Source: an uncultured bacterium (GTDB lineage: Bacteria; Verrucomicrobiota; Kiritimatiellia; RFP12; UBA1067). Taken from it: 64,000 nt of DNA. Positions 11,978 to 21,268 of this stretch are shown in pieces. How positions within the stretch are numbered: the first letter of the stretch is position 1; the number at the start of each line of letters is the position of its first letter. The notes under the pieces were generated by a model that was given only the letters and a program-made list of their open reading frames with translations, searched no databases and was not told the DNA's origin. The DNA is taken from NCBI GenBank assembly GCA_900547945.1, contig URIT01000002.1, positions 51,179 to 115,178 of the forward strand, given 5' to 3'. The position numbers and the translations under genes were made by a program.

Positions 11978-13180
11978 TTACGCTTCGGCCCCCCAGAGTC
12001 CGTCCAGGGCGTCGCCCATCATCTCGACCGCCTCCTCGATGTGCGCCTCGCTCATCGAGAGGGTGGGGAGGAAGCGCACCACGTTGCCGTGCGCCGTGAG
12101 GGCGAGCACGTTGAAGTCGCGGAACGCATCGACGACGGCCTTCGGGTCGCCGTCCACGACCATGCCGAGCATGAGGCCGAGCCCGCGCACGTCGAGCACC
12201 TGGTCGTACTTTTCGGCGAACGCCTGGAGGGCGGCCCGCAGCATCTCGCCCTTGGCGGCGGCGGCGGCGAGCAGCCCCTCGTCCTCGATGATCTTGATCG
12301 TGGCGAGCGCGGCCGCGCAGGAAAGCGGATTGCCGCCGAACGTGGAGGCGTGGCTACCGGGCTGGAAGACGTCCGCGAACTTCGCGTTGGAGACGAGCGC
12401 GCCCATCGGCACGCCGTCCGCGAGCGACTTCGCGCAGGTGAAGAGGTCCGGCTGCACGTCGAAGTTCTGCCAGCCCCACCATGTGCCCGTGCGGCCCATG
12501 CCGCACTGCACCTCGTCGCAGATCATGATCAGGTCCTTCTCGTCGCAGAGCGCGCGGATGCCGGCCATGAACTCCGGCGTCGCGGGCGTCACGCCGCCCT
12601 CGCCCTGCACGGCCTCCAGCATGATCGCGACGGTCTTCTCCGAGATCGCCGCCTTGACGGATTCGAGGTCGTTGAAGTCGGCGTAGGCGAAGCCGACGGG
12701 CAGCGGCTCGAAGCCGGCCTGGCACCAGTCCTGCCCCGTCGCCGCGAGCGTTGCGAGCGTGCGGCCGTGGAAGCCGTTGCGCATCGTCACGACCTCGTAG
12801 CGCCCGCCGTTCGCGGCGCCCCACTTGCGCGCGAGCTTGATCGCCGCCTCGTTCGCCTCGGCGCCCGAGTTGCAGAAAAACACCTTGCCGCCGAGGCCCG
12901 AGATCTCGACAAGCTTCTTCGCGAGCTTCACCTGCGGCTCGTTGACGAAGAGGTTCGAGCAGTGGCCCAGCGTCGCGGCCTGCTCCTGGATGGCCTTCAC
13001 GACGCCTTCCGTGCAGTGGCCGACGTTGTGGCAGCTGATGCCGCTCGTGAAATCGTAGTACTGCGCCCCCTCGGGGTTGTAGACGCGCGACCCCTTGGCC
13101 TTCGAGATGACGAGGCCCGGCGCATACGTCGGCATCAGGTATTTCTGGTAGTCTTCAATGATCTCAGTGCTCTTGCTCAT
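11978..13180 (-). CDS. argD: Acetylornithine aminotransferase
   Basis: PLP-dependent class III aminotransferase interconverting N-acetylglutamate semialdehyde and N-acetylornithine in arginine synthesis. Motifs: ISCHNVGHC, VFFCNSGAEANEAAIKLARK (phosphate-binding), the PLP-binding LIMICDEVQCGMGRTG, the Schiff-base lysine region PDLFTCAKSLADGVPMG and HASTFGGNPLSCAAA. The ATG at 13180, which gives MSKSTEIIEDYQKYL, is preceded by GGAG; upstream codons would lie within argB. The start overlaps the argB stop by 17 bases, so the two arginine genes are translationally coupled. 400 residues. Confidence 0.94.
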   Translation of the reverse strand: MSKSTEIIEDYQKYLMPTYAPGLVISKAKGSRVYNPEGAQYYDFTSGISCHNVGHCTEGVVKAIQEQAATLGHCSNLFVNEPQVKLAKKLVEISGLGGKVFFCNSGAEANEAAIKLARKWGAANGGRYEVVTMRNGFHGRTLATLAATGQDWCQAGFEPLPVGFAYADFNDLESVKAAISEKTVAIMLEAVQGEGGVTPATPEFMAGIRALCDEKDLIMICDEVQCGMGRTGTWWGWQNFDVQPDLFTCAKSLADGVPMGALVSNAKFADVFQPGSHASTFGGNPLSCAAALATIKIIEDEGLLAAAAAKGEMLRAALQAFAEKYDQVLDVRGLGLMLGMVVDGDPKAVVDAFRDFNVLALTAHGNVVRFLPTLSMSEAHIEEAVEMMGDALDGLWGAEA

Positions 13181-14033
13181 CGGTGATCTCCGTTCCCACA
13201 CCCTCGCGGGTGAATATTTCCAACAACAGCGAATGAGGCATGCGCCCGTCCACGAGCTGCACCTTGTGTACGCCCGCGCGGATCGCGTCCTCGCAACCTT
13301 CGATCTTCGGCAGCATGCCGCCGGCGATCACGCCCTCGTCCTTCAGCCGCGCGACGTCCGAAAGGCGGAGCGTCGTCATCAGCGTCGTCGGGTCGGACGG
13401 ATCCCGGAGCAGCCCCGGGACGTCCGAAACGACGACGAACTTCTCGACCTTCAGCGCCTTCGCGAGGGCGGCGGCGGCGCTGTCGGCATTGACATTGTAG
13501 AGATGGCCGTCGCGCCCCGTGCCGAGCGGCGTGACGACGGGGACGATCCCCGCGTCCAGCATCTCCAGCGCGGCGCGCGTGTCCACGGCGACGGGCTCGC
13601 CCACGAACCCGCAGTCCGGGATCGTGATCTTCTCGGCCGTGAACATCCAGTTCCCGTGCAGGGGGCGGGCGTTCGTCTTGAACGCCTGCAGTCTTCTGAC
13701 GAGGTCCGCGTTGACGACGTTGTTCAAGGTGCGGCGCACGATTTCCATCGTCGGCTCGTCCGTCACGCGCAGCCCGTCGACGAACGTCGCCTCGTGGCCG
13801 CTCTCCCGGAGCGCCCGCGAAATCGCCTTCCCGCCGCCGTGGACGAGCACGACGCGCATGCCCACCGCGTCCATGAACGCGATGTCGGCGAGGAGGGAGA
13901 CGAGGTTGGCCTCGCTCTCCATCACGCTGCCACCCACCTTCACGAGCACGGTCGAGCCGCAGAAGTCCTGAATGTAGGGCAACGCCTCCGTCAGAACGGC
14001 GGCCTTGTGCATTGCCAAGTCGAGTTTTTCCAT
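13164..14033 (-). CDS. argB: Acetylglutamate kinase
   Basis: Phosphorylates N-acetylglutamate, the second step of arginine synthesis. 289 residues of the amino acid kinase fold: KVGGSVMESEANLVSLL, MRVVLVHGGGKAISRAL, the substrate-binding NADSAAAALAKALKVEKFVV and GVIAGGMLPKIEGCEDAI near the C-terminus. It is first in the argB-argD pair. A -10 TATACT at about 14050-14045 lies about 10 bases before the ATG, which implies a very short 5' leader. No ribosome-binding site is evident. Confidence 0.95.
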   Translation of the reverse strand: MEKLDLAMHKAAVLTEALPYIQDFCGSTVLVKVGGSVMESEANLVSLLADIAFMDAVGMRVVLVHGGGKAISRALRESGHEATFVDGLRVTDEPTMEIVRRTLNNVVNADLVRRLQAFKTNARPLHGNWMFTAEKITIPDCGFVGEPVAVDTRAALEMLDAGIVPVVTPLGTGRDGHLYNVNADSAAAALAKALKVEKFVVVSDVPGLLRDPSDPTTLMTTLRLSDVARLKDEGVIAGGMLPKIEGCEDAIRAGVHKVQLVDGRMPHSLLLEIFTREGVGTEITDEQEH

Positions 14034-14088
14034 TGGATTGGGAAGTATACCACAAACTCGCCGCAGTGACCAGCGCGCCGCCCGCCGG

Positions 14089-15081
14089 TCAGCGCAGGAG
14101 CGCCGCCTCGGCCCGGGCCGCCGCCAGCACCTCGTCCAGCGTCACCGCCGCACCGCCGCGCGCCTTGGACTGCGCGGCCGCCTCCAGGAAGGCGTAGATC
14201 TCCAGCGTCTCCTCCGGCGGAATCGGCACGACGCCCGTCCTGAAGAACTTCAGGATCTCCACCAGCAGCGGTTTGTAGCCCGCGTAGGTGCCCATGTCGA
14301 CGACGCCGTAGTATTCGGTGAAGATCGTCCCGCCGTACCCCGCGCCCTTCTTCTTGTAGTTGAGCCCCCGCAGAACGCCCAGTCGGCCGTCCTTCCAGGT
14401 GCCGACCATCACGTCCTCGGTCTCCGTGCCCGTGCAGCGCACCTCCCGGCACCCCGTCCCCATGATCGTGAACAGCGGCTCCGCGCCGTGGATCGCGTAC
14501 CAGAAGAACGCGCTCTGGGTGGGTTCGAACTGCTCGGGCGTCCAGCAGTTCGCGCCCCGGATCGGCCCCAGCTCGCCCTTGTTGGCCTTCTGCGCGTTCT
14601 TCACGTAGCGGAGGGAGGACGAGCAGAACCACTTCGCGCCCATCTTCTTCGCCGTGTCCACAAGCCGCACCGCGTCGGCGAGGCTCGCCGTCACGGGCTT
14701 GTCGATGAAGACGGGCTTCCCGCTCCTGAACACCTCGGTGGCCTGGGCGAGGTGCGGGCGCCCGTCGCACGTCTCCAGCAGCACCACGTCCGCCTCGGCC
14801 AGCAGGTCCGCGATCGTCGGCGCCATCCGCACGCCCATCCCCTCCAGCTGCGCGATGTACTTCGGGTAGCGGTTCGTCGAGCTGAAGATGTCCCGCGACC
14901 CCCACTTGTGGGCCACCGTCACCCTGAAACCCGCGCAGTCCGGATCGTTCTTCGTGTTCAACATCTCGGTGAATGCAATCGCGTGCGAAGTGTCGCATCC
15001 GATGATGCCCACTTTCACAACCTCTTCTCCCCACGTGGCCGCCGCCGTCAGCGCAACGGCCCACATCATCGTCTTCATCAT
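14089..15081 (-). CDS. Gfo/Idh/MocA family oxidoreductase, secreted type
   Basis: NAD(P)-dependent sugar-type dehydrogenase family. The N-terminal MMKTMMWAVALTAAATWGEE looks like a signal peptide, followed by KVGIIGCDTSHAIAF in place of the common GxGxxG loop. Further family landmarks are EADVVLLETCDGRPH and SGKPVFIDKPVTASLADAV, the EKP-like catalytic segment (here DKP). The C-terminal half is the MocA-type alpha/beta domain. The substrate is unknown, and export of such enzymes is common in PVC and Bacteroidota genomes. 330 residues; it sits between tRNA-Thr and argB. Confidence 0.83.
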   Translation of the reverse strand: MMKTMMWAVALTAAATWGEEVVKVGIIGCDTSHAIAFTEMLNTKNDPDCAGFRVTVAHKWGSRDIFSSTNRYPKYIAQLEGMGVRMAPTIADLLAEADVVLLETCDGRPHLAQATEVFRSGKPVFIDKPVTASLADAVRLVDTAKKMGAKWFCSSSLRYVKNAQKANKGELGPIRGANCWTPEQFEPTQSAFFWYAIHGAEPLFTIMGTGCREVRCTGTETEDVMVGTWKDGRLGVLRGLNYKKKGAGYGGTIFTEYYGVVDMGTYAGYKPLLVEILKFFRTGVVPIPPEETLEIYAFLEAAAQSKARGGAAVTLDEVLAAARAEAALLR

Positions 15082-15109
15082 TGTCGGCTGCTCCTTCCGG
15101 GAAAGGAAC

Positions 15110-15184
15110 TGGAGCCGGCAGAGGGATTCGAACCCCCGACCAGCGGTTTACAAAACCGCTGCGCTACCACTACGCTATACCGGC
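15110..15184 (-). tRNA. tRNA-Thr (anticodon UGU)
   Basis: Minus-strand cloverleaf: acceptor GCCGGTA pairs with TGCCGGC (one G-T pair), followed by T73 and an encoded CCA. The D-arm TAGCGTAGTGGTAGCGCA is present. The anticodon stem GCGGT/ACCGC encloses loop TTTGTAA, giving TGT. The T-arm loop is GGGGGTTCGAATCCCTC. All arms pair, and length with CCA is 75. It reads ACA/ACN threonine codons. Confidence 0.96.
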
Positions 15185-15354
15185 CCAAAAGGAAAACAGA
15201 CCGATTGTATCACATTCCAGAGGGGGTATCAAGGAGAGAAAACGCGCTTGGAGGCCGCGATTGATCCCGCCGCGCCCCTCATGGCGTCGCGCTTCTCGTC
15301 TGGCGTCGTGTCGCGGATTCCTGCGCGTGGCGTCTTCATGGCGCAATTTCTATT

Positions 15355-15981
15355 TTATTTTCCATTGGCAGGATAGCCGATGGGATGATTGAGATGGATG
15401 GCCGTCCTGCCGCCGAGCTTCAGGGACTTCTTGAGTTTTTCGCGGTCCATCGTCGCGCGGCAGACCGTGGCGAGGCCGTTTGCCGCGCAGTAGAGGTAGA
15501 TGTTGCCCGAAACAATCCCGGCATCGTAATTGGAAAGAGCGCTTCTCGCACCCGTGTAGATCGGGTCGCTCAAATCCGCCGTGATGAGGAGCGAGACGGG
15601 GGCGGTCGCCGCGAAGGGCTGCTGTGCGGCGATCGCGGGACGCAAATCCCCGTCGCACACCCTGACGAGGGCATTTGCCTTGGCGTCGTAGCGGTATGCG
15701 CCGGACTTCATAATGGCATAGACAATGATGGTCTGCTTGTTCAGCCCCGTGGCGTTGGTTCGCTTGTTGGGGCGGTTGAAGCCGTTAGCCGCCCAGAGGA
15801 CACCCGACAGCGTCTCCAGGGGGATGTCCCGATCCGAGAAAGTCCGCTCGGAATGCCGCGCCTTGAGCGCCTGCACGACCGTCACGCCTGAATCGTTGTC
15901 GGGCGCGGGGAGCTTGATCGTCTCTGCGCCAAGAACGCCTGTTGCGGCGAGTCCAAGAACAATTGCCATCATCGACTTCAT
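15355..15981 (-). CDS. Nitroreductase-family protein with signal peptide (SagB-like)
   Basis: FMN-dependent nitroreductase fold, 208 residues. MKSMMAIVLGLAATGVLGAE is a likely signal peptide. The FMN-binding RHSERTFSDRDIPLETLSGV, LLWAANGFNRPNKR-like segment (LWAANGFNRP), PVSLLITADLS and IVSGNIYLYCAANGLATV match nitroreductases of the SagB/dehydropeptide-oxidase branch. Its true substrate is unknown. The ATG overlaps the stop of the DUF1653 gene (ATGA), so the two are co-translated. The downstream end lies about 170 bases from tRNA-Thr. Confidence 0.82.
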   Translation of the reverse strand: MKSMMAIVLGLAATGVLGAETIKLPAPDNDSGVTVVQALKARHSERTFSDRDIPLETLSGVLWAANGFNRPNKRTNATGLNKQTIIVYAIMKSGAYRYDAKANALVRVCDGDLRPAIAAQQPFAATAPVSLLITADLSDPIYTGARSALSNYDAGIVSGNIYLYCAANGLATVCRATMDREKLKKSLKLGGRTAIHLNHPIGYPANGK

Positions 15982-16367
15982 TTCGGTTCTCCTTTCAGTA
16001 GTTCAAATCTCTTCATCGTCTTCCCTGCCCGCTCGATGCTCTCGAAGAACATCCTGGCCGGGCGCACCCACAGTCCACCTTCGCCATAGAGGGCGCGGTA
16101 CACGACCATCTCCTCCAGCGTCTCGGAGTCCTTGGCAAAACCCTCAAGGCGGTAGTGTCCACCCTTGAAGTGTACGAACTCGCGGCCTATGAGATTATTG
16201 CGGTCTTCTGTCACGGCTTCCGCCTCCTGTTCTCGCGTTTCAGCTTGTCCTTGGGCGTCGGCGGCTTCATCCCCGCCTTCGCCCGTTGCTGCTTCTGCAG
16301 TGCGGTCAGTCGCCTTGTTTTTACCAGTCCCATATGCAAATCCCTCCTTGTTCAGACTTCCACCCAC
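15978..16367 (-). CDS. DUF1653 domain protein
   Basis: The C-terminal ~70 residues match DUF1653: REFVHFKGGHYRLEGFAKDS, then ETLEEMVVYRALYGEGGLWV and RPARMFFESIE. The function of DUF1653 is unknown. The N-terminal ~60 residues are acidic and low in complexity (EAATGEGGDEAADAQGQAET). The true start may be an internal codon; the frame opens at 16367 inside the preceding nucleotidyltransferase fragment. It overlaps the nitroreductase gene by 4 bases. Confidence 0.75.
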   Translation of the reverse strand: MGGSLNKEGFAYGTGKNKATDRTAEAATGEGGDEAADAQGQAETREQEAEAVTEDRNNLIGREFVHFKGGHYRLEGFAKDSETLEEMVVYRALYGEGGLWVRPARMFFESIERAGKTMKRFELLKGEPK

Positions 16368-16579
16368 GTTGGCTCGTAGGCGATTTCGTAGCGTTCGTCG
16401 GAGACCAGCTTCGGCGGCTGTGCAAGCCGCGCATACGCGGCGGACGGCGCGACGAAGATGCCGCGAACGTCCGTATCGCTGTTCGCGTCCTGCGTTCCGT
16501 ATGCCCGGCTCCCGACGATGCCCCTGAACAGCACAACCGGATTGTCCGCGATTTCAAGACTGTCTATCGAGCATGCCAT
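16352..16579 (-). pseudogene. Truncated nucleotidyltransferase-like fragment (COG3541/YcgL type)
   Basis: A short frame (MACSIDSLEIADNP start) carries the nucleotidyltransferase signature GSRAYGTQDANSDTDVRGIF: the GS motif followed by D-x-D metal ligands. It stops about 75 codons in. Full-length relatives run to about 250 residues, so the catalytic core and C-terminus are missing. The frame ends inside the start region of the DUF1653 gene, which suggests a deletion joined the two. It could still be expressed as a small protein but is unlikely to be active. Confidence 0.6.
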
Positions 16580-16586
16580 TGTCGTC

Positions 16587-18308
16587 TCATGTCGTTGCAA
16601 GGTATGAAAGGATTGAGCGGCGGAACGCGCTCTCCCGTGAGGTGGCCGCGCGGTGCTTGAAGAGGTCGGACGGCGTGCCGCGCTCGCTGAGGCACATGTT
16701 GCTCGTCCGCCGCACGGGCAGATACTCTATCCACGGAACGGGCACCTTGTGCCACCTGCCGTCCCCGCCGTACACCTCTTCATAATCAACCCGCTCCACC
16801 CCGCGATAACCGTGCGCGGTGACGGCGATCGTGCTTTCGCCGCCCTCCCGCCGGACCACGCGCGTCTTGAGGATGCTGCGGGTGATGCAGCTCGGATGCG
16901 CGAACTTGTCCTCGCCGTGGTAGTTGGCGAGGGCCTCATGCTCCCAAAACGAGGACGCCTCGCGCCCGAGAACGTCTTTCCAGATGTCCTCGTGCGGCCG
17001 CATCTGCTGGTAGAGCGGAATCGCAAGAAGCGGCGCCAACGCGAAGTAGGCGTCCTTGAAGTAGCGCTCGTTGAACTGAACGAAGAAGGCGAACGCCGCA
17101 TCGTAGTCCCAGTTGTGGAAACGCGATGGATCGGTGTCGATGGTCGCCGCGTTAAGGTGCTGCGAGAAGAGCACGTTGACCTTCTTCTGCTTGATGAACG
17201 TGAAATCGTCTCCGTAGCCGACCGTCGTGTCCTTCATCAGATTCAGCATCTGCGCCTGCGCGACCGGCGTGAAGAGCAGACGGAACTCGACCTCGTGGTC
17301 GCGGTCCTTTGCGTGGAACCACGTCTCAAACTCGTGGTTCCCCATCAGCGTGAAGTTTGAGTCGTCGTCGAGATTGCGCGAATACGCCTTCAGCCGGCTC
17401 AAGCGCCATTTCTTGCGGATCGCGCTCCAGAGCCCTCCGTCCTTTCCGGTCAGGCCGGACGGCTGGCGCGAAAACGAAAGATTGGGCGCGGCGTCGTTCC
17501 CGTAGATGAGGAGCTTCTGCTCGTCGTAGACGGGCATCGGCTTGGTGACATGGGCGTAGAGCGTCTCGTACCGCCTGACGCGGCGCCGCTTCCCGTCGGC
17601 ATCCTCTTCCCACTCCGTCCACGAGATCTCCTTCGAGCCCTCGTAGGTCTTCTCGCCCCACGCCATGTCGAGGTAGTGCCCGAACACGAAGGGGTTCCCG
17701 TTGATCTCCCCGGACTGCGCAAAGATGATGGACTTGCCGTCGTTGAAGGAATCGTCCCAGCCAAACTGCCGATGCAAGGACGCGAGCCTGTCTGCGGTGA
17801 AATACGGGTCGAACGCCAGACGGGGCACGGTCGCCTCGATCAACTTGACGGTGACGTCCCACGTGTAGAGCCGGTTCAGCGGCTCCATCTGCTTCCATGC
17901 GGTTTCCGTCTTCGCGGCGATCTGCGCCTGGAGGCCGGCGAGCCGTTTCGCCACTGCGCCGTAGAGGGGGATCAGGACGATTCCCAGAACCAATCCCGCC
18001 ACTATGCCGAGGATGCACAGGCCCTGCGTCTCGGAGTCCGTGCCGTTCGTGGCCACCGCGCCGATGAGCGCAGCCGCCGCCCCGACGAAACCGACGGCCA
18101 TCAGGCACCCGTAGCACGTCTTCTTCGTGCTTGCGGAACCGGCCTCGCCCTGCAGTCTCCTGATCTGGGCCACGAGCGCGCGGTTCGCACGGGTGTCAAC
18201 GCCGGAGCGCTGCGTCAGCTCCCTGAACTTCGCGCGCGCCAGCATGGCGAACGTCCTGCGGAATTCGTCACGGTAGCGCGCCAGAGGCTCATAGACGTCC
18301 GCGATCAA
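16587..18308 (-). CDS. DUF3137-family membrane protein
   Basis: About 573 residues from the TTG at 18308, which overlaps the lemA stop as TTGA. The start is at IADVYEPLARYRDEFRRTF, then two hydrophobic segments (LMAVGFVGAAAALIGAVA and LCILGIVAGLVLGIVLIPLY), as in DUF3137 proteins. The long soluble part includes FGHYLDMAWGEKTYEGSKEI and WHAKDRDHEVEFRLLF-like stretches (HEFETWFHAKDRDHEVEF). DUF3137 proteins commonly sit next to LemA and are thought to be envelope-associated; their role is unknown. A longer 614-residue reading starts inside lemA and is less likely. Confidence 0.75.
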   Translation of the reverse strand: MIADVYEPLARYRDEFRRTFAMLARAKFRELTQRSGVDTRANRALVAQIRRLQGEAGSASTKKTCYGCLMAVGFVGAAAALIGAVATNGTDSETQGLCILGIVAGLVLGIVLIPLYGAVAKRLAGLQAQIAAKTETAWKQMEPLNRLYTWDVTVKLIEATVPRLAFDPYFTADRLASLHRQFGWDDSFNDGKSIIFAQSGEINGNPFVFGHYLDMAWGEKTYEGSKEISWTEWEEDADGKRRRVRRYETLYAHVTKPMPVYDEQKLLIYGNDAAPNLSFSRQPSGLTGKDGGLWSAIRKKWRLSRLKAYSRNLDDDSNFTLMGNHEFETWFHAKDRDHEVEFRLLFTPVAQAQMLNLMKDTTVGYGDDFTFIKQKKVNVLFSQHLNAATIDTDPSRFHNWDYDAAFAFFVQFNERYFKDAYFALAPLLAIPLYQQMRPHEDIWKDVLGREASSFWEHEALANYHGEDKFAHPSCITRSILKTRVVRREGGESTIAVTAHGYRGVERVDYEEVYGGDGRWHKVPVPWIEYLPVRRTSNMCLSERGTPSDLFKHRAATSRESAFRRSILSYLATT

Positions 18309-18967
18309 AAGAAGGTTCCCCTCGCCTGGGCCTTGACCTCGGACGACGCGGAAAACGGGATGCGCGTCGTGTAGCCGGCGCGCGCCGCGACGATCTGCTT
18401 CGTCGGCCAGTCGAAGATATCGGCATTCCACTGCATGACGGAGTCGTTGTACAGCTGGCGCGCAGCGGTGATCTCCTTCTGGAGATAGCTGTTCTGCTGG
18501 ATGGCATCCGCGATCGCGGCGTGCGCCTTGAGGTCGGGGTACGCCTCGACCTGCGGGAAGAGACGCCCGAAGCAGCCGTCGATCTGGCTGGCGACGGCGT
18601 TGCGCTCGCCGTCGGGCAGCCTTCCGCCACGGAACGCGGCGACGGCCTTCATGACGTCCTTGTCGAGGTCGACGGCCTGTTCGACGAGCTTGGCGAGGTT
18701 CTTCAGGATCTGGACCCGCTGTTCCAGGTAGTTATCGATCGTCGAGGCGTCCGCCTGGATCTTCTGCTGGAGCTTTTGGAAGTAGTTCTGGGCGCCGATC
18801 TTCATGAAGAGGAAGATCAGCCCCGGAAGGACGCCGAGGCACCACAGCACGATCTCGAACAGGACCGAGCCCCAGCCGACTCGGATCGGGAGCTGCCTCT
18901 CGATCACGTTCACGTCTCTCCCGGCGCCGTTGACGGGGCCGGTCCGTTCGTCCAGTTCATTTGCCAT
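18305..18967 (-). CDS. lemA: LemA family protein
   Basis: Single-pass membrane protein of the LemA family, 220 residues. An N-terminal membrane helix (VLFEIVLWCLGVLPGLIFLF) is followed by the helical LemA domain: NYFQKLQQKIQADASTIDNY, LEQRVQILKNLAKLVEQA and QVEAYPDLKAHAAIADAIQQ (compare the family's YPDLKA... motif). The ATG at 18967 is preceded by AAAAGGAAC. The function in bacteria is poorly defined; it is often paired with DUF3137 or TPM proteins. It is translationally coupled to the DUF3137 gene. Confidence 0.88.
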   Translation of the reverse strand: MANELDERTGPVNGAGRDVNVIERQLPIRVGWGSVLFEIVLWCLGVLPGLIFLFMKIGAQNYFQKLQQKIQADASTIDNYLEQRVQILKNLAKLVEQAVDLDKDVMKAVAAFRGGRLPDGERNAVASQIDGCFGRLFPQVEAYPDLKAHAAIADAIQQNSYLQKEITAARQLYNDSVMQWNADIFDWPTKQIVAARAGYTTRIPFSASSEVKAQARGTFF

Positions 18968-19188
18968 TGCTTGTGTTCCTTTTTTGTGTTGAGAAATTCC
19001 TTCTCCCATGGCCGCCGTCGTTTCAGGCGCGCCACGACATCGATCCTGGCGGTATCCTTGAGCGTCTTGACATGGCGCGAAATTGAACATGCCGGGAGAC
19101 CCTGCGTTCTCCGCGCGCTTGGCGGAGAGGACAATGCCTCACGCGGAGGCACGGTTTTTTCGGACAGTATTTACAGGGCTCACAGGAT

Positions 19189-19793
19189 TTGCGCGTTGCA
19201 GACAACAAAGAAAACCACAAACAACATGGGCAGTATACCAAAAGGCAGGACGCGGGGGAACACCTCGCAGACCGCCAGCGCGAAATCCTCGGGACCGCCT
19301 GGAACCAGTACGTGAACCGGTGCGCCCGGATATCGCTGCGGCACTTCGCGAGAGTCCACAGCATCCCGTTCGCGACATGGCAGCGCGAGTTCAGGCGCGG
19401 GGCGGCCTCGCCCATCGTCAGGCGGGGGAACCGCTGGACCTACCCCGAGTACGACATGGACAAGGCAAGGGCCTCCATAAACGAGGGCAAGGGCTACATG
19501 GACGCCCCGATGAAGCTTGCGGTGGCATGACGGCCATCCTCTTCAGGCACGCGGTACTGGGCCTCAGCCCCCCCCCCGTACGACGCGAGGATGATGGTCA
19601 AGGAGGCCATGCCAGACAGGGACGTGCCCTACCACACGGGGGCCTACGCCTCCTACGGAAAAGGCGCCGTCGAGAACTGAAACCGCCTCGTCAGGAGATG
19701 GTACCCGAAGGGAACCGACTTCAACCGGCTCACAAGGCGCCAGATCCGGCAGCTTGAGGACTGGATTAACTCAATCCACAGGGAACGGCACGT
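19189..19793 (+). pseudogene. Degenerate IS30-type transposase
   Basis: The N-terminal part reads QREILGTAWNQYVNRCARIS, RHFARVHSIPFATWQREFRR and YPEYDMDKARASINEGKGYM, a helix-turn-helix of the IS30 kind. The frame then stops (about 19530). A second frame from about 19580 shows the C-terminal catalytic piece KGAVEN, a TGA stop, NRLVRRWYPKGTDFNRLTRR and QIRQLEDWINSIHRE. The DDE middle is mostly missing. Clearly dead: deletion, frameshift and in-frame stop. It lies just downstream of the Ser/Thr kinase gene's end. Confidence 0.8.
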
Positions 19794-19858
19794 GCCGCCC
19801 TTCAAGCCGGGCCCGCCGCCCGATCGGCCTGGGTGCGGCCGCCTACGGCGCGGCGGGT

Positions 19859-21268
19859 CTAAAGGAAGGGGTCGGATCTAAAGGAAAGGGTTCTGATGGA
19901 ATCCTTGGGGCAGTCGATCAGCGCTTGGGGGTAGTGGGGGTTCTCGGTAAAGATGACGCGCGAGCCCGGCTCGACGTGAAAAGTGGGGAACAGCAGGGAA
20001 TGCCCGCTCGAATCCATTGGATAGTTGAGCTTGAACAACGCGCGCGTGAAGTCGTTTGTCGGCACTGTCCCGGACGTGACGAATGTGGCGTTGGAGACGA
20101 GATAGACATCGTGCCCCACGATGAGAGGGACCTTCAGCGCACCCGGTCCGACAACGACAAAGGGCCGGCGGAAATAGCCAAAGGAGAGACGCGCCTCTCC
20201 CGGCTTACGGTAGTGTTCCGGCCCCGGATTCGAGACGAGAGGCCCTGGGTACGTGTAATGCCCTTCTTTCGGCAGGGTTACCCACGTTCCTTTGAGTTCT
20301 CGTTCCATGCCCTCCATCCGGATCACACATCGGTAGTCGGCGTCTACGGGCAACGCTTCCCATTTCGGGCGGCAGCAGGCGAAGATGCCGGCGACGAGGG
20401 CGAGGCACGCGCCGACCGCCGCCAGAACGCGCGCGCACGAAAGCGCCCCCAGCACGGCCAGCGCGCGCCGGACGGTGGCGAGCGAGTGGCAGCGCAGCGT
20501 CGGCAGCGAGCTGGTCATGTCCAAGATGAGGATGCGCCAGGCAAACGGCGGACGCCCGTCGAAAAGCGCGGCGAAGAGCGCGCCGAGGGCGTGGATGTCA
20601 GCGGCGGGCGAGATGTCCTTCCCCTGCATCTGCTCGGGCGCGGCGAAGCCGGGCGTGCCCAGTACGCGGCCGATGCCGCCCGCAAGCGTCGGGTTGCCGC
20701 GCCCGAGGCCGTGGATGAAACCGGAAAGCGCACCGTCCGAGAGGTGGGCGATGCCGAGGTCGGCGAGGACGTAGCGTCCGTCGGGCGCGACCAGCACGTT
20801 GTCCGGCTTGAGGTCGCGGTGGACGATGCCGTGCGCGTGGAGGCAGGCGAGGGCGCGGCAGAGATCCCGCCCCAACGCGGCGATGGAACGAGGAGACAGA
20901 CTTTCCGGCAACGGTCGCAGCAGCTCCATCGTGAAGTAGGGTTCGCCGCGAAACGTTCCGGACGCAAATGCGCGCATGAGGTTGGGATGACGGAACGCGC
21001 CCAGCAGGCGGGCCTCGGCGCGGAAGCGCTCGCGCGCCTGTCCGGGCTCGACGCCGGCGCGCGGTCGGAAGAGCTTGAGCGCGAGGTCCTGCCCGGACGC
21101 CTCGTCGTGGACGCGCCAGACGTCGCCCGTCGCGCCGCGCCCGATCAGGGCGACCGCAACGAGGCCGCCGATGCGCTCGCCGGGGCGGAGGGCCGACGCG
21201 GCGACATCCGCCGAGACGTCGGCGGCGTCGGACGAGGCGAGATAGCGCCGGATATCGTCGGCGTTCAT
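19859..21268 (-). CDS. Ser/Thr protein kinase with membrane anchor
   Basis: Hanks-type kinase, 469 residues. Glycine-rich loop IGRGATGDVW (~42-51), ATP-binding Lys in LALKLFRP (~65), catalytic HRDLKPDN (150-157), DLG instead of DFG (170-172) and GTPGFAAPEQ (204-213). A hydrophobic membrane helix spans about 271-297. The C-terminal ~170 residues are outside the kinase domain and not recognised, perhaps a periplasmic sensor (YTYPGPLVSNPGPEHY, FRRPFVVVGPGALKVPLIVG). The ATG overlaps the stop of the ECF sigma factor (ATGA). The kinase may phosphorylate or respond with that sigma factor; this is inferred from pairing common in PVC bacteria. Confidence 0.85.
   Translation of the reverse strand: MNADDIRRYLASSDAADVSADVAASALRPGERIGGLVAVALIGRGATGDVWRVHDEASGQDLALKLFRPRAGVEPGQARERFRAEARLLGAFRHPNLMRAFASGTFRGEPYFTMELLRPLPESLSPRSIAALGRDLCRALACLHAHGIVHRDLKPDNVLVAPDGRYVLADLGIAHLSDGALSGFIHGLGRGNPTLAGGIGRVLGTPGFAAPEQMQGKDISPAADIHALGALFAALFDGRPPFAWRILILDMTSSLPTLRCHSLATVRRALAVLGALSCARVLAAVGACLALVAGIFACCRPKWEALPVDADYRCVIRMEGMERELKGTWVTLPKEGHYTYPGPLVSNPGPEHYRKPGEARLSFGYFRRPFVVVGPGALKVPLIVGHDVYLVSNATFVTSGTVPTNDFTRALFKLNYPMDSSGHSLLFPTFHVEPGSRVIFTENPHYPQALIDCPKDSIRTLSFRSDPFL

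Noticed and set aside
16587..18431. Longer 614-residue start for the DUF3137 gene
   Set aside because: The extra 41 codons lie within lemA and are Arg-rich; the TTG at 18308 fits the overlapping-stop pattern of the region.
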